Counted from the stretch's first letter, positions 43,252 through 56,100 are shown. The stretch is DNA of 64,000 bases from Protula sp. h YS-2021 (GCA_949752745.1 OX457034.1:2886646-2950645); one strand, 5' to 3'. Notes: generated by a model from the letters alone, not told the origin. Translations and numbers: made by a program.

Positions 43252-44021
43252 AATAAGCCAAATCACACTTTGAGTTTTTCGAATAAAATGCGCAAGACTG
43301 CCAAGAACGGGGCAAAAATACATGTAACTTAGGTTAAATCCGCCTGTTCCTGTAGTGTCGCCACCTCCCGAAAACAACAATTATCCCGGAAACGATATTT
43401 TTGCCGAACCTCCCGACAACTGCCACTGGTTCTCTAATGCAAAATACTGAACTGCTATAAGTAAACCGTCAGTATACAATATGAAATCAGGTTTATGCTC
43501 ACAAGTAATCCTTATAGCTCGTAGCGAATTGATAGTCTTACAGTTTGCACTTAAAATGTATATTTCCGGATTTTCCTGCCCGAAAAAATTACATCGGCCT
43601 TGCATTTTCGTATATCATAACATTTTACTTCGTACATAACAGAATCCTGTGTAAAATCCAATATTTGCTACATACAAAAGCATATCACGATCGCAAGTAA
43701 ATACGAAAGTTATTGCGCAAAAACCATTGAAAAGTGGCAGACGGTCCTAGGTTACTGTTAGAAAAATATAGAAGAAATATTGCAAACACATAGAAGAAAC
43801 TGAACTTGAAACCATGTGTTAAAATCTTAAATAAGATTTTAAAATAGCATTCGGGTTGTTAACAACCCGACCGGTATTTGGTGCAAGAGAAATTTTCGAC
43901 ATTTAGGCGAAATTTCTCTATCATTCCTTTCATTTTTACGGGGTTATTTTTATTCGCATTTCGAAACGCATAATTTTTGCGCATTTTAATGGGGACGCCT
44001 AAACTGTGATTTGGCTTATTT
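43252..44021 (+). repeat. AATAAGCCAA TIR family, long or nested copy (about 770 bp)
   Basis: Ends AATAAGCCAAATCACACTTT and AAACTGTGATTTGGCTTATT. It shares interior blocks with 38,582-38,896 but is over twice as long, so either a longer relative or a copy with an insertion. Confidence 0.6.
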
Positions 44022-44029
44022 TGACGTAG

Positions 44030-47000
44030 TATTTTGACTTTTTCCGATATTGAGTTGTCATGGTAGTGAAAAACCTGTCACCGCATGTATCTAGCTCCAA
44101 GTAAGCGCTTCCTTATTTATACTTGATATATTTCTTTGGAGCTACGCATGTGTCAAGTATGACAGAAAAAACTTTTGTTGATTATGTAATGTGAAGAGTT
44201 GAACCAGTCTAAATATGATAAATTCCCGGGAGATTCGAGAGGCATGATAACTTGCTACTTTAGCTGCAGCCTCGCAGACTCGCAGTGTGGTACTCTTGAC
44301 TACGGAAAACAAATGTAACCTTAGCGAATCAGGTCCAAGGAACGTCATCAATAAATAGGTTTTGTAATGAAAGTGAGGGTTATTCGACAGAATCACGAGA
44401 CATGTAAAGTTATGTGAAGGATGTAAATATAAACACCTGTGAAGAAGTGTGTGTTCCTGGTAGCCGTGGAGGCAATGCTGTGGGAGTCTTGGTGTAGTTT
44501 CCTGTCTGGAATCCGTCCGTCTGTTCGTGATGACACGTCAAATGCATTGAACCAGTAACAACGCGCCCCATATCGCAGTGCGCTATTGGTTTTGAACAGT
44601 TCCTGGCCAAGCGGAGTGATCGCTACAAGTTAGCGTGCTACGAGCCTGCGTGTCAAGGTACTTTGCGTGTCTGGGACGCTGTGTGCGTTCTTCTCTGGTA
44701 AATCAGCATTTCACGGTACTATACTACATCCTTGTCACCGTGAAGTTTCGCATCAAAGTACTGTATTGGCTGTATTTATTTATGTATTTATTAACATTTG
44801 ACAAGCCTTTGGCTTGCAAGGGTTATATGAATTTGTGCGAGCAAATTTCGTCTTTTTTTCTTCTTGACAGTTTTTTCCGATTTTTTGTGTCTTCTTCTTC
44901 TCCGACACTATGGGCCTACGACCATGAAACTTGGAATTTATGAAGAGCTTGATCTAAACATATGCATGTCACTTTTTATTTTCGTCTTTGATATCGTTTT
45001 CTTTGTTAAAACGCCATGTGATAAGAGTGTATGTTTTGCAAGTAAATGCGTAGCATTTAACGACATCACAGAATACACATTTGCTCAGTGAGCTTTGTGC
45101 GAGCTCTCACTGCGTAAATAGATAACACGGCGTATACCTGACCAGCCAATAAAACTTTGAGTCAACAACAACCAAACACTACTCGGCTTATAAGACGTAT
45201 TCAAGCTGTGTTGTTTGCAATATATTATTCAAGAAATAACCTACTGAAGGAAGTATTTTTGCGTTTTAATTTTTGTCAAGTGTTTAACATTTCGCTAGCG
45301 GAATGAGCTTCTAGTTTATTTATGTATTTGTTTGTTTATCTAGAATGTACTGTGGGCAGGCCTGTGATATGCGATATAAGTGGATGGATTATGTTATATT
45401 TATTGGTGTTTATATTATAATGAAATTCTGGTTGTTTAAATATCTGCCTTTTTATTGTGTTTCTTTGACTACATTTCACTCATTTCCTCATCTGGCCCAA
45501 ACTCTAAGTAACATTCGTGACATGGTAGCGAGCCTGCCAGGATGAGCAAAATTTAAGCCGTAGTCTGGAAATAAAGTGGGATTTTCTTTCGCTACAAGCA
45601 GTGATATATTTTTGGCATATATTTTGAGATATATATGTTATATCTTATATATTGTGATATATATCTCTGTGATATCTGTTGGGGAAAGTGATTTTATTTA
45701 GTGTCTCCCTGTCATCCCCTCCTTATCCTCCTGTTATACCCCCTCCGAAACACACGAAAACAGTTGCATGTGACCAGAGTGGCTTTTTGTGCGGTTTATG
45801 TGCATTGTTGTAAAGCAGGCCGCAAAGCTGTCAGTGACCTATTTAGCAATAAAGTGTGAATACGGCTCTGCGCTGATAATCGATCAATGTGTGAGAAGCA
45901 AGAGGCATTGCAAAGTGAAGGCGTGTTGTTTCGAGCCTGTAGCTTTCAGTGACGGTTATTAAATGAGAGCTGCGTTTCCCTTAAGTCAGTGTGTTTAGGT
46001 GTCGGTTCACTGCAAAGGTGTATCCCAGTGTAGGGTAGATAGGGTAGATATGATAGGTCGCCTTGCTTTATGAGAAAAAAAACAAGACAGTTTCTTGGTG
46101 GTGCGTTAGATGTAGTGGAGTCCGGAAAATTGTTTGTTTTTTTTTTGCATTAAACTAAAGCGGCAAGTGGCCGCATCCCCTTCTTAAAAAACATTTAGAG
46201 GTTACTACCTGCTGAGCAAATTTAATTGCATGTTGACCTGAGGGTCAGTGTGAAGCCCCCTCCCTAGTTATTGTAATTTTTTAATGTAAGCTAGAGTTAT
46301 TTCAGTTATTTAAATGAATTGGGTGAAGCAATGGGCTGATATAAAAGAGGCGTTGCCAAGTAAAATCAATCCGTGAAACCTGTGGTTTTAAGTAACGGCC
46401 GATTGGAAGCTGCGTCTATGCTCAGTCAATGTGTAAAGCTGTGTTCATGCAGTGCTGGGTTGACTCCATTTAAAAAAAAGAAACAAAAAAATTCAAAAGT
46501 TAGTGCCTGTTGATCAAACGTAACTGGATTTTGACCGTAAGGTCAGTCGTAACCCCCCTCCCCCCCCTCGTTATCGTTTTTTTTTTTGGGGGGGGGCGTG
46601 AGCTAGTGATTTCAGTGAACAGATAGTGAAATATACGCTGAAGTGAGGCGGCATTATTATTTTTTCTTTGGTTTCTGTGAAGTGTGAAGTGAAACGGAAA
46701 CAGTAGCAGGTTGTTTAACGGTAAAGTGTAAGCGTGCGAGTAGTTTCATGATAACGCTGCCACCGAAATAAATGTGTGCTTTTTCTTACTTTACCATTGT
46801 TAGGATTTAAAAGTGAGATCAATACGAGAGTTTAAGTCATTATTTATCATAATTAATAACCAGGTGCATTGAAAAGGTTTAAAGTGGAGGAATATACGTG
46901 CTCTACAAAGCCCATAACCCCTTTGTTTAAATATTTGGTCACTTGACTTTGGTCACGTAACATTTAAAGGCCAGAATGTAAACAAACATTGACAGATGGA

Positions 47001-47610
47001 TGCGGAAGCTAACTTTTCTGCACTTTTATGAACAAATAAAAGATATACAACTCACTAAAAATTGTGCCTGTTTTACAAAAGGGCGTATGGGCATGAACTT
47101 TCTGTAACTGTTTGAATAGTAGGGACTGGTATGCATGATTCGTGCCTCAGTGCATATGAAGTTGAAACCTGTTAGTGGAACAATGAAATGCTTCGTAGCT
47201 CTGACAGAGAGATATACGACTATTTGCTACCTCCCAAAAGAATTAATTTCAAGCCCTGCTTAAGATATAAAAAAGCTCTCCCTGTGTTGGCATGTTCTGT
47301 TTATTGAGATATCCCCTGTACTTAAAACAAGTAAATTTTTAAATGTTGTAAAATCCATCAAAAACATTTCAAACAAACTCGAAACCAATCTCATAGTGTT
47401 CCTCACGACAAGATCCCTCTAGATCCAAAGCTGTTCGTCGCGGTCCTATCGCGCTTTTTAATAAATTCATCACATCACTTGTTTCGCACAAAATTTTCTC
47501 GTGCCAAAAGCTCATTCTCTACTTAATACATAAGAAAGGGAAGAGACTGCTCTCGGTATTCTGACAACGCACACATATTTAAGATATTAGAATTAAACAC
47601 AGTGGTGCGT
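44030..47610. other. No gene recognised
   Basis: Long, mostly AT-rich non-coding stretch with only short ORFs. A run of overlapping ATAT/GATAT near 45,610-45,670 and a T/G homopolymer stretch near 46,575-46,600 are the only low-complexity spots noted. Confidence 0.4.
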
Positions 47611-50197
47611 AAACTACATGAAGCACACACTCTATCATCTTTCAACCACTATACCACATCACCCAGTAATACAATAACACAAGTGGGCTCCAAGTGTCAT
47701 TCTGGCGAACATCAAGTTGCTTAAACAGACACATAAGTTATCGAAAGAACATATGGATTCAGTTACCCTATTGTTACAGAACTGACACAATATTACCTTA
47801 ACGGGGTGAGAGAGAGGTTAAACTACTCAGTCAATCAAGCAATCATGACGCTGATATATATTTCTCATCGATTTTCTGTCGTCCTTCACTATCAAATGAC
47901 TGATTTTTAACATGTTTTTTTTAATTATTATTTTTAGAACATGAGTACCCATCCCAAAGTACGCAACATCATGTAAATAAATGAAACAAACAATTTTGAG
48001 GCCACCTTATCCTTTTGCCAGTCTTTTGGCCTTGAAATCCAAACTTATGTCTGTGGCGATAAGAAAGGAATTTCGTTTTTCTGCGAAGTAGATTTTCTGA
48101 AAGCTTTAGGATGGGTGAACAACAGATTTTACGTGCGGTATCACTCATTTTGAAAGGTTGCCATATAATAAAGGAGACTAAGAGTTGGTTTTTTAAACCT
48201 AAAATTTATTGCACTAACACGAACGAATGCTATCGTGTTCCTTGACATGTATGTGTTTTTTATTTAAAATCTTTTCTGTTGCAAGATCTCGCAAGTTAAG
48301 ACTCAGCTAAGTCTGTAAGACTGTACTACAGTTCCATTGTTAAAAATCAGTTGTAGAAAGTTGTTTACGGAGCTTTTAAAAATAGATTTTTGTAATTTAC
48401 AAAAAGTAAACTAAGTGAAAGAAAACATGATTGAAGATACCCTGGACTTCTTTGTGTATCAAAATCAGCTTGTTGTATGTTGTGATGACTGTTACTTTTG
48501 TGACAAAATAATATGGCTATTGGTTGAAACAAGATATATAGTTTCGTAGCCATCGTTAGGACGTACGCAAAAATTTGCCAATTTTCTAAACCTTTCCCAG
48601 GTACGCCAAAAGTTACGTTAATATGGGGTTGAACATTAGCTCACGCACTGGCCTAGACACACCCCACCCTCTTTAAATACGTCTGAAATGTATGATCCCT
48701 TAGGCATATAATAAAAATAATGTCATTACACGTATCTGGGTTGAAGAATTACTATTTTATCGTTCCAGAAGTTGTACGAAATGGCGTTTCGGACTCGGGC
48801 TCAGTGTATGGCGCGTTATTTATTATTATTTATGAAGTACCTGTGGTTTTATCTTCACATAGACAACTTTATACTGGGATTTGAGACGCATAAATTAAGC
48901 TGGGTGTGAAAGCTGCCAATCAGAGGTCTCCTTTTATTCTTCGTACATAACAAATATGTATATACTTTCATAAGACACTAGAACGTGCCACTTTGAGAGG
49001 TGTTTGCTAATTTATAAGTGTTGGTGAGACCTAAAATTTTGGTAGACCTAAATTATGTTAACTTCTATGAGGAGGTGAGATAAGATTAAAAAAATGTTAT
49101 CTTAAAATATTAAATTAGACAAATTGATCGTGTATTTTTCTGCATAATTTTCAGCTTCTTGCTGCCAGAGAAAAGTCTGCTGGAAACGTGCAGGTAAGCT
49201 GAATACTGCTATTCAGAAATTGATCGTCGTTTAACGCTGCGTATAGGCGGGTATATTTACTTAACTTTTGGTTGGTTTTATTAATTTAATTGGTTCATTA
49301 TAGGGATTAACAGTAAGACAAACATCTAGTTCAATGTTTCATGAAAGAAGTTATTCTATAAATTTTGAACAGCTTTGAAGTTTTGAAAGGGCAATTTGCA
49401 TCTTACTTTTATTGTACTCTACCTATTTCTACCCTTTCAAGAGAACTCCGATGGAAGAAGCACGGTTCTACTGCCAGCTCGGGATAGATAGAGACGGCTT
49501 TCAAATTAAATTCATAAACTCGAAAATAGGTAAGTCTGAAACAATTTCAACATTGGTAAATGCTAAAATGACTAACATGAAGGTTATGGTTCCACGGTTA
49601 GTCGAGCTGTCTTATTTGATTTTGACTTAAATGAAAAGCCCCTGCACATTATCAAGCGTCATTCAGTGGAATGGTATTAAATGTTTAAAAAGGAAGAAAA
49701 TAGAAAGAAAAGTTGGATTTTGTGAAGTAAAATAAACGTTTTTAAAGGGCATGGGAATTGTCAATGAGAGTAAAATGAGAAACTAGTTATAGTAAACGTG
49801 TTGCTTTGTGCGATAACAAAATGTAAGACATTCTAAATTGCGATGTATTTATGTCAGGAAAAGGTGTTTTGCAACGAAGAAATTCCTTAAGGGGGATTTT
49901 CTTTTGCAATACCGTGGCGAATACCTCAATAGTTGCCACTATCACGATAGAGAACGCCAATACACAATAGACGGACAGTCTGGGTCCTATATATTTGAAT
50001 TTTATCATGGCGGAGGGAAACGATAGTTCGTATTCATATACCTCTAATTAAGTTGTTTAGTTAGGTTAGCTCTGATGACGACCAGTACCAATGTCGTTTT
50101 TTGTCCACTACCGACATATATTAGCATAAGTAGCATAATTGCAATGATATGCTTTGAACCAAAGACGCTTTTCATCTAGCAAATAAGCAGAATCCTC

Positions 50198-50266
<69 letters not shown>
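50198..50266. repeat. (TCA)n microsatellite
   Basis: About 22 uninterrupted TCA/ATC triplets within an intron of the SET gene. Confidence 0.98.
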
Positions 50267-50268
<2 letters not shown>

Positions 50269-51297
50269 TGTGAAATGCCAATGATTACGTGCCTTTAATT
50301 GAAGTTTTATGTAGTGTGTGCGCGAGAGAAACTGTTGAAATAAACTTGAAATAAATCAGTTATATGATTTGCACGAAATACTGCAATGTTAGATGAAAAA
50401 CAAAAACAGGTGCGGGGGGAGATCAGAATTAGAATTTCACAGGGGGTCCAAATTTCATAATGCAATATTGTCAATATTTCATCTCACACCGGGATGTCCG
50501 CGGGATGGGTATGCCTCGGAACCCATGACAGCTCTAGTAAATAGAATGGATTACTAAAATGTACTCACCCGACAGAGTAACAAAACGTCCTGACGGAGTA
50601 GAGAATGTGACTGACTGATGCGTGTGTGTGTGTTGCTTTTATGTACTGTTGCTTCAAGTTGCAACCTTGAATGGTTTTATGCCCCTCAATTTTGTCCATT
50701 TTCTTGTTTGCTAACTAAGAAGTACTTGTTGAGTTTTACTGACATGTTTGTGTTCTTTTTGTGTGGATCTTATTTCACAAATTTGACGCTTACTTTGAAA
50801 AAAATTGTTACTACGGCGAGCTATTATGAGTAGGAAAAACCTAGCCTCGTCGTTTTTACTTTTTCGTTTGTGCGAAAGTACGCTGTGGATGCTGAAAGCT
50901 TCATATCCTCGCTGTTAAGATTTAATGAATGCACCAACCGCTTATGTCGCTGGTTATTTATTTTAAGATTATTTTAAAATTTATACCGAAAGATATACGA
51001 TTGCATGCAAAAATCCTTGCTGTAATGAAACTGGAGCAGATACACATTTCTCAAGTAATAAGGTCAAACATTAAAGATATAGCCGATACAATTCGGCAAC
51101 TTTTTCAGCACCACAATATGTGCAAATATGTTTTTAAACGATGACTTTTGCTTTTACTTCAGCATTGATGGGACGTACAACCAGTGTCCAGCACACTACT
51201 TGAATGATAGGTGCGCCTCTAAGGCAAATGCAGCCGTCAAAAAGGTAGTCGTAAGAGACAAGCCCTATGTAGCGTTTTTGCGTCGAAAGACATAAAT

Positions 51298-52959
51298 GTG
51301 GGAGGTGAAATTCGGTATGACTATGGCGTCCAAGGTCTTGAATGGCGCAAAAAGGCCAAGGCTCCCGGTGTTGAGGAAACGAATAATGACGAGGACTGGC
51401 ATTCTGACAATAACGCGAGCAATGGCGATGACTGGCACTCTGACAATAACGCGAGCAGTGGCGATGATTGGCACTCTGACAATAACACGAGCAGTGACGA
51501 AGAATCGCAATCTGACAACGCGAGCAGTGACGAAAAATCGCGCTTTGACACTGCCACGACTACCAACGAGGAGGCGCACGTGGACACAGCCATATCTACT
51601 ATGGAGGGGGCGCACGTTCAAACGGCCATATCCCCTGCCGACGACATTCACGTTGACCCGGCCCAATCTCCAGTCGAGGACGTGCACATTGACACGGCCA
51701 CGCCCACTGTAGAGGCCAATGAGGTCAATCACGTCGACACGACAATACGCCCTGCCAAGGAGGCGCACGTCGACATGGCCTCACCCTCTGTCGAGGACGC
51801 GCACGTGGACATGACTTCACCCACTGTAGAGAACATGCAGGTTCACACAGCCACTACCCCTGTCGAGGAGTCGATCGCCGACATGGCCGTAGCATCTGTC
51901 GAGGACGCGCACGTGGAGATGACTTCACCCCCTGTAGAGAACATGCAGGTTCACACAGCCACACCCCCTGTCGAGGAGTCGATCGTCGACATGGCCGTAC
52001 CATCTGTCGAGGACGCGCACGTGAACATGACCTCACCCCCTGTAGAGAACATGCAGGTTCACACAGCCACACTCCCTGTCGAGGCGTCGATCGCCGACAT
52101 GGCCGTACCATCTGTCGAGGACGCGCACGTGAACATGACCTCACCCCCTGTAGAGAACATGCAGGTTCACACAGCCACACCCCCTGTGGAGGCGTCGATC
52201 GCCGACATTGAGGTACCATCTGTCGAGAACGCGCACGTGGACATGACCTCACCCCCTGTAGAGAACATGCAGTTTCACACAGCCACACCCCCTGTCGAGG
52301 AGTCGATCGTCGACATGGCCGTATCATCTGTCGAGGACGCGCACGTGGACATGACCTCACCCCCTGTAGAGAACATGCAGTTTCATACAGCCACACCCCC
52401 TGTCGAGGCGTCGATCGCCGACATGGCCGTACCATCTGTCGAGAAAGCGCACGTGGACATGATCTCACCCCCTGTAGAGAACATGCAGGTTCACACAGCC
52501 ACACCCCCTGTCGAGGAGTTGATCGCCGACATGGCCGTACCATCTGTCGAGAACTCGCACATGGACACGACCTCACCCCCTGTAGAGGACATGCAGGTTC
52601 ACATGGCCACAGGCCCTTTCGAGGATGACACGGCCTCACCCCCTGTCAAGGGGTCTATCGTCGACATGGCCTCACCCTCTGTCGAGGACGCAAACGTCGA
52701 CATGATCTCACCCCCTGTAGAGGACATGCAGGTTCACACGGCCACACCCCCTATCGAGGAGGCGCACGAGGAGTCGATCGTCGACTTGGCCTCACCCTCT
52801 GTCGAGGACGCAAACGTGGACATGATCTCACCCCCTGTAGAGGACATACAGGTTCACACGGCCACACCCCCTATCGAGGAGGCGTACGTGAACACGGCCA
52901 CAACCAATGTGTGCCGTGATGAAGAGAGAGCTGTCTGGGCTAAAAATAGCTTGGCTTAA
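51298..52959 (+). CDS. SET-gene 3' exon with nested 12-aa/36-aa repeat tail (553 codons)
   Basis: The first residues GGEIRYDYGVQGLEW are the end of the SET domain. Next comes an acidic array of about 11 aa (DDWHSDNNASS, 3-4 copies). Then come about 6 irregular 12-aa units (such as EEAHVDTAIST) and about ten 36-aa units, each three 12-mers of the form SVEDAHVDMTSP, PVENMQVHTATP, PVEESIADMAVP. One frame stays open over 1.66 kb despite 10 near-identical 108-bp repeats, while flanking SET exons are frameshifted. No Cys in the array; likely extended and disordered. The last about 18 codons (CRDEERAVWAKNSLA) lie in sequence homologous to the Polinton right-end repeat. The stated start is only the first open codon after the upstream frameshift, not a true start. 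Confidence 0.6.
   Translation: MGGEIRYDYGVQGLEWRKKAKAPGVEETNNDEDWHSDNNASNGDDWHSDNNASSGDDWHSDNNTSSDEESQSDNASSDEKSRFDTATTTNEEAHVDTAISTMEGAHVQTAISPADDIHVDPAQSPVEDVHIDTATPTVEANEVNHVDTTIRPAKEAHVDMASPSVEDAHVDMTSPTVENMQVHTATTPVEESIADMAVASVEDAHVEMTSPPVENMQVHTATPPVEESIVDMAVPSVEDAHVNMTSPPVENMQVHTATLPVEASIADMAVPSVEDAHVNMTSPPVENMQVHTATPPVEASIADIEVPSVENAHVDMTSPPVENMQFHTATPPVEESIVDMAVSSVEDAHVDMTSPPVENMQFHTATPPVEASIADMAVPSVEKAHVDMISPPVENMQVHTATPPVEELIADMAVPSVENSHMDTTSPPVEDMQVHMATGPFEDDTASPPVKGSIVDMASPSVEDANVDMISPPVEDMQVHTATPPIEEAHEESIVDLASPSVEDANVDMISPPVEDIQVHTATPPIEEAYVNTATTNVCRDEERAVWAKNSLA
51600..52900. repeat. 108-bp higher-order repeat built of 36-bp units
   Basis: GTCGAGGACGCGCACGTG recurs every 108 bp from about 51,790 to 52,440, with diverged units on both sides. 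Because 36 and 108 are multiples of 3, the antisense strand is open too (52,639-51,854), which I treat as a shadow. Confidence 0.9.
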
Positions 52960-53190
52960 GGAAACTCTGTCATTGGTTGCTTAGTTCTAATTGATTTTCC
53001 GATGGCCCAGTTGTCAGTGTTACGGTGACACATATAGTCCGGCTGCCGATTTGTCCCGCTGCCCGTTTGAATGGATGCCCACTATCCCTATCACGTCATT
53101 ATGACGTTCATATGACATTCATATGACGTCCATATCACGTCCATATCACGCCCATATGACGTCACTGTTTTACTAGCCCCATATGGGCTA
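52905..53190 (+). repeat. Solo copy of the Polinton right-end repeat
   Basis: Matches 15,735-16,040: GTGATG-AGAGAGAGCT, TAATTGATTT-CGATGGCCC, GCTGCCCGTTTGAATGG, CCCACTATCCCTATCACGTC, (CATATGACGTC)n, TATGACGTCACTGTTTTA. No Polinton genes are nearby, so it is either a solo end or an independent repeat shared with the Polinton flank. Confidence 0.8.
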
Positions 53191-56100
53191 AATTTAGATA
53201 GATTTCTAAATTTATTGTAAGCCTGTAATGTTGTTAAAAGGTAAAAGTCGGCCCGGTATGCACGGCACCGTTGCCACTTGTAGCGCGTCAGCTGCTGCTA
53301 CTGCTTCAACCGGTGCTAAACCAAAGAGACCTAGGTGCAGTCTCTTAGGGGTGTGTTTGTGTGTTTTTAATATAAATCTCGGTTATACATTGGTCATTCG
53401 ATAGGCTTTGTGAAACTTCAGATAGGTTTTTCCATTTATTGTATTGATTTTTTAAATTGTCTCTCAATATGCTTTACCTATTGATTTAATAAATTAATTG
53501 ATGTTTTCTTATAAGTTAAAGTGTTGATGTTGTCACTGACATATTTTCGCAGTGATGAAATCTAGCTTTTCACTGGTGCTATAGGGGCACTAAGCAGTAA
53601 ACACCTTGGTACTTGAGCAAATTGAAAAGCTTAATGCACAAACTAAATTACAATTAGGCTTAAATAATTCCCATGAACAGATACAAGAACCCTGGAAAAG
53701 CCATGTGCAGCAACAGCCCCAAAACAACCTCGACGTACTTGTGAAGTGTTACGAACCAGGAATTCATCTGATAGTGATGATGATCAAGCCCCTTTAATAA
53801 GTTATGTGAAAGGGTGTGAGAGAGCCCATAGCGACTCTGATTCAGTCTCTGATTAGAGTGAATCGCGAGTTTCAGACGCGCCTAAGAAAGATTTCTCAGG
53901 GAAGTCACACCGAAAACGGACACGAGGCTGCCTGGATACTGATAGTATGAAAAATCGGCAATATCCTGGAATGCTCCCGTTTATCTCTTTAAACGCATTA
54001 AACCGTAGCATTACCCTTTATTTTGTATATTGTATTTCACATAAATAGGAGTAACGTTCCAGGACATATCCGTTTAAGCTTATAGACGTTTGATTTACAT
54101 AAGCAATAAAGCCTGCAGTTTTATCAAATGACAACTGTGAATATGTTCACCATAGAGCCGAGCAGCTGTAAAAACCATGTGCTCTTGGGTAAAATCGAAT
54201 AAAAGCATATAATTCTGCAAAAATAATAGCAAATGCACCTCTTCTTGTAAGCGGTCCTTCTGCTTGATGATCATGAAATTGGGATAGGGACCATTCATGT
54301 AGTGTTTATGCAGGGAGGGGGTCGCAGGCCAAAACATACGCACTGCGCACAGGTGGGAAGGGGGGGTCAATATACAATATACATATGAATATTGCATTTT
54401 ACTAAGCGTATGTGGGTACAGGGGGAGGGGGTATGGTCCAAAGCGTACGCACTGCGTACAAGGGGTATGATTGGCTAGATTTGCTAAAAAGATGACATTG
54501 TCACTATGATATATAATAAATCTGAATTAATTTAGGCGAATATGAGCCAATGCTTGAAGAGGAAGAAGAGAGTTCTATCGCTAGAAAGCGCGTTGAGAAA
54601 ACAAAAGGTATCGAAACATTGATTTATTCATTTGAAGCTTCGGTTGCAAAGCATTTGTAAGGATTTTCACCAGCTAAAAGAGAAATTGATGCCACAATAT
54701 GATCCCCAGTGTCTGGGCAAACCTTACAATAAACAACCCCGACATGTTAGATAAGCGGTTTCTTAATTTGTTTATGTCTTTTAACATACAGAAAACTGTT
54801 AGAATCTCTTCTTGAAGCAGTAAATTGTGCAAATATTTTCAAATGTTTTGGTGGGCCGATTGGTATAATTTGGTTTCGAGGTTATAATTAAGTCACTGTT
54901 TGAAGTCGTTCAAGAATACTTTTACAGCAGTTTAGGGTTTTGAAAATCAACAACTTTTTCTGGTATGTTGTTTTATTTTTATGCAGTCAGGCATTTTGTT
55001 TGATGTTTCCCTTTTAGGTACTGGATCTGCTGTCAAGTGGTCTGCAGAAGATACTCTTGCAGTGAAAACACACTTTTCTGCATTTTTGCAGAAACCAAAA
55101 GGGCCTTATCCTAGTATGTATCTCACTCCTGTCATTGAACCAAATAAAATTATAGATATAAAAAATTATAAATAGTTCAATGAGTTTTCAGGACGATCTG
55201 TTCTTAGGAATCATTATAGCTTGTAATTTATAAGGTAAAGGAAAGTTGACCTGGGCGGTTTAGTTATTCTAAAACATTGAGATATACATCTCTCCATTAC
55301 GGTGTCAATTGGTTGAATTTTAAGTGTCTATTTCTTTCCTTTAAGGCAAGGCAGAGATTATGAAATTCCTCGGCATGAAATCCATAAAGAGTATCGAACA
55401 CTTACCCCGAGAAGAACAGTACAAAAAGATATAAGCGAAAGCGATCAAGGAAACAAAGACGGTGCACATCAACATAAATAAAAATCTTAAGGTACTGTTA
55501 TCAAAGAAACAGCAGGTTGACATAGCTGATAAAGTTGAAGGATGGTGGAACCCTTGTCTTGAAAGTACTCAGTCTTTCAAGTTTGTGACAGTTTATCTGT
55601 GATATTCTTAGCGTTCTTGCCAGTGAACTCTTGTTGGCTCTTGCTATTGATCGCTGAGTGACGTGTGTGTATGAGGCACAAAAAGTTTGCATCAGAGCTG
55701 TTGTTTGCTGATGCGGCTCTCAATAGTCAAGGGGAGACTGTTCTTGCGGTGTGTCGGTTTGAGTTGAGCTCGGTAAGGTTCGGTTGGCAAAACGTTCGGT
55801 TCGGTTTTTTTATTTTGCACCGACCGGACTAAGGTCAAAAGGTGCATAATGTTTTTAACTTGTCTGTCTGCCAGGGTGTGCGTCACGAATGACATAAGTT
55901 CCAATTGGCGGATTCAATCAAAGCTGGTATATGGCTTCTATACAATATGTTCTAGAGCTGAGTTCAAGGTCACACTGATACTTTGAAATTTAATAATTTC
56001 ACTTACATCTTATTAAAAAAGCGTGACACTGGAAACGTTGGTCGGAGTATCTATGTTCCAACGAGCACATTTCTAGTATATATATTATATATTAACGCCC

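Larger units (their letters stand above)
48781..55435 (+). pseudogene. KMT5A-like SET-domain gene, multi-exon, with lesions
   Basis: Proposed exons: 48,781-48,810 (ATG start; donor GC where copy 1 has GT); 49,155-49,193 (TTTTCAG acceptor, GTAAGC donor, 39 nt); possible 9-nt exon 49,304-49,312; 49,442-49,529 (RTPMEEARFYCQLGIDRDGF...INSK); 49,858-50,025 (FATKKFLKGDFLLQYRGEYL...GSYIFEFYHGGGK), frameshifted near its start; 51,163-51,290 (HYLNDRCASKANAAVKK), frameshifted near 51,265; then EIRYDYG and the long repeat tail. Later pieces: an acidic NSSDSDDD-type exon (about 53,755-53,930, one stop); KWSAEDTLAVKTHF exon 55,019-55,111; last exon from 55,347, stopped at KKI. SET proteins of this family methylate lysines; this copy is probably inactive unless the indels are assembly errors. 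Confidence 0.65.

Noticed and set aside
51854..52639. 261-codon antisense ORF across the SET-gene repeat array
   Set aside because: The 36/108-bp repeats are multiples of three, so a chance open antisense frame in one unit stays open in all; Cys/Arg/Pro-rich and without any start context.
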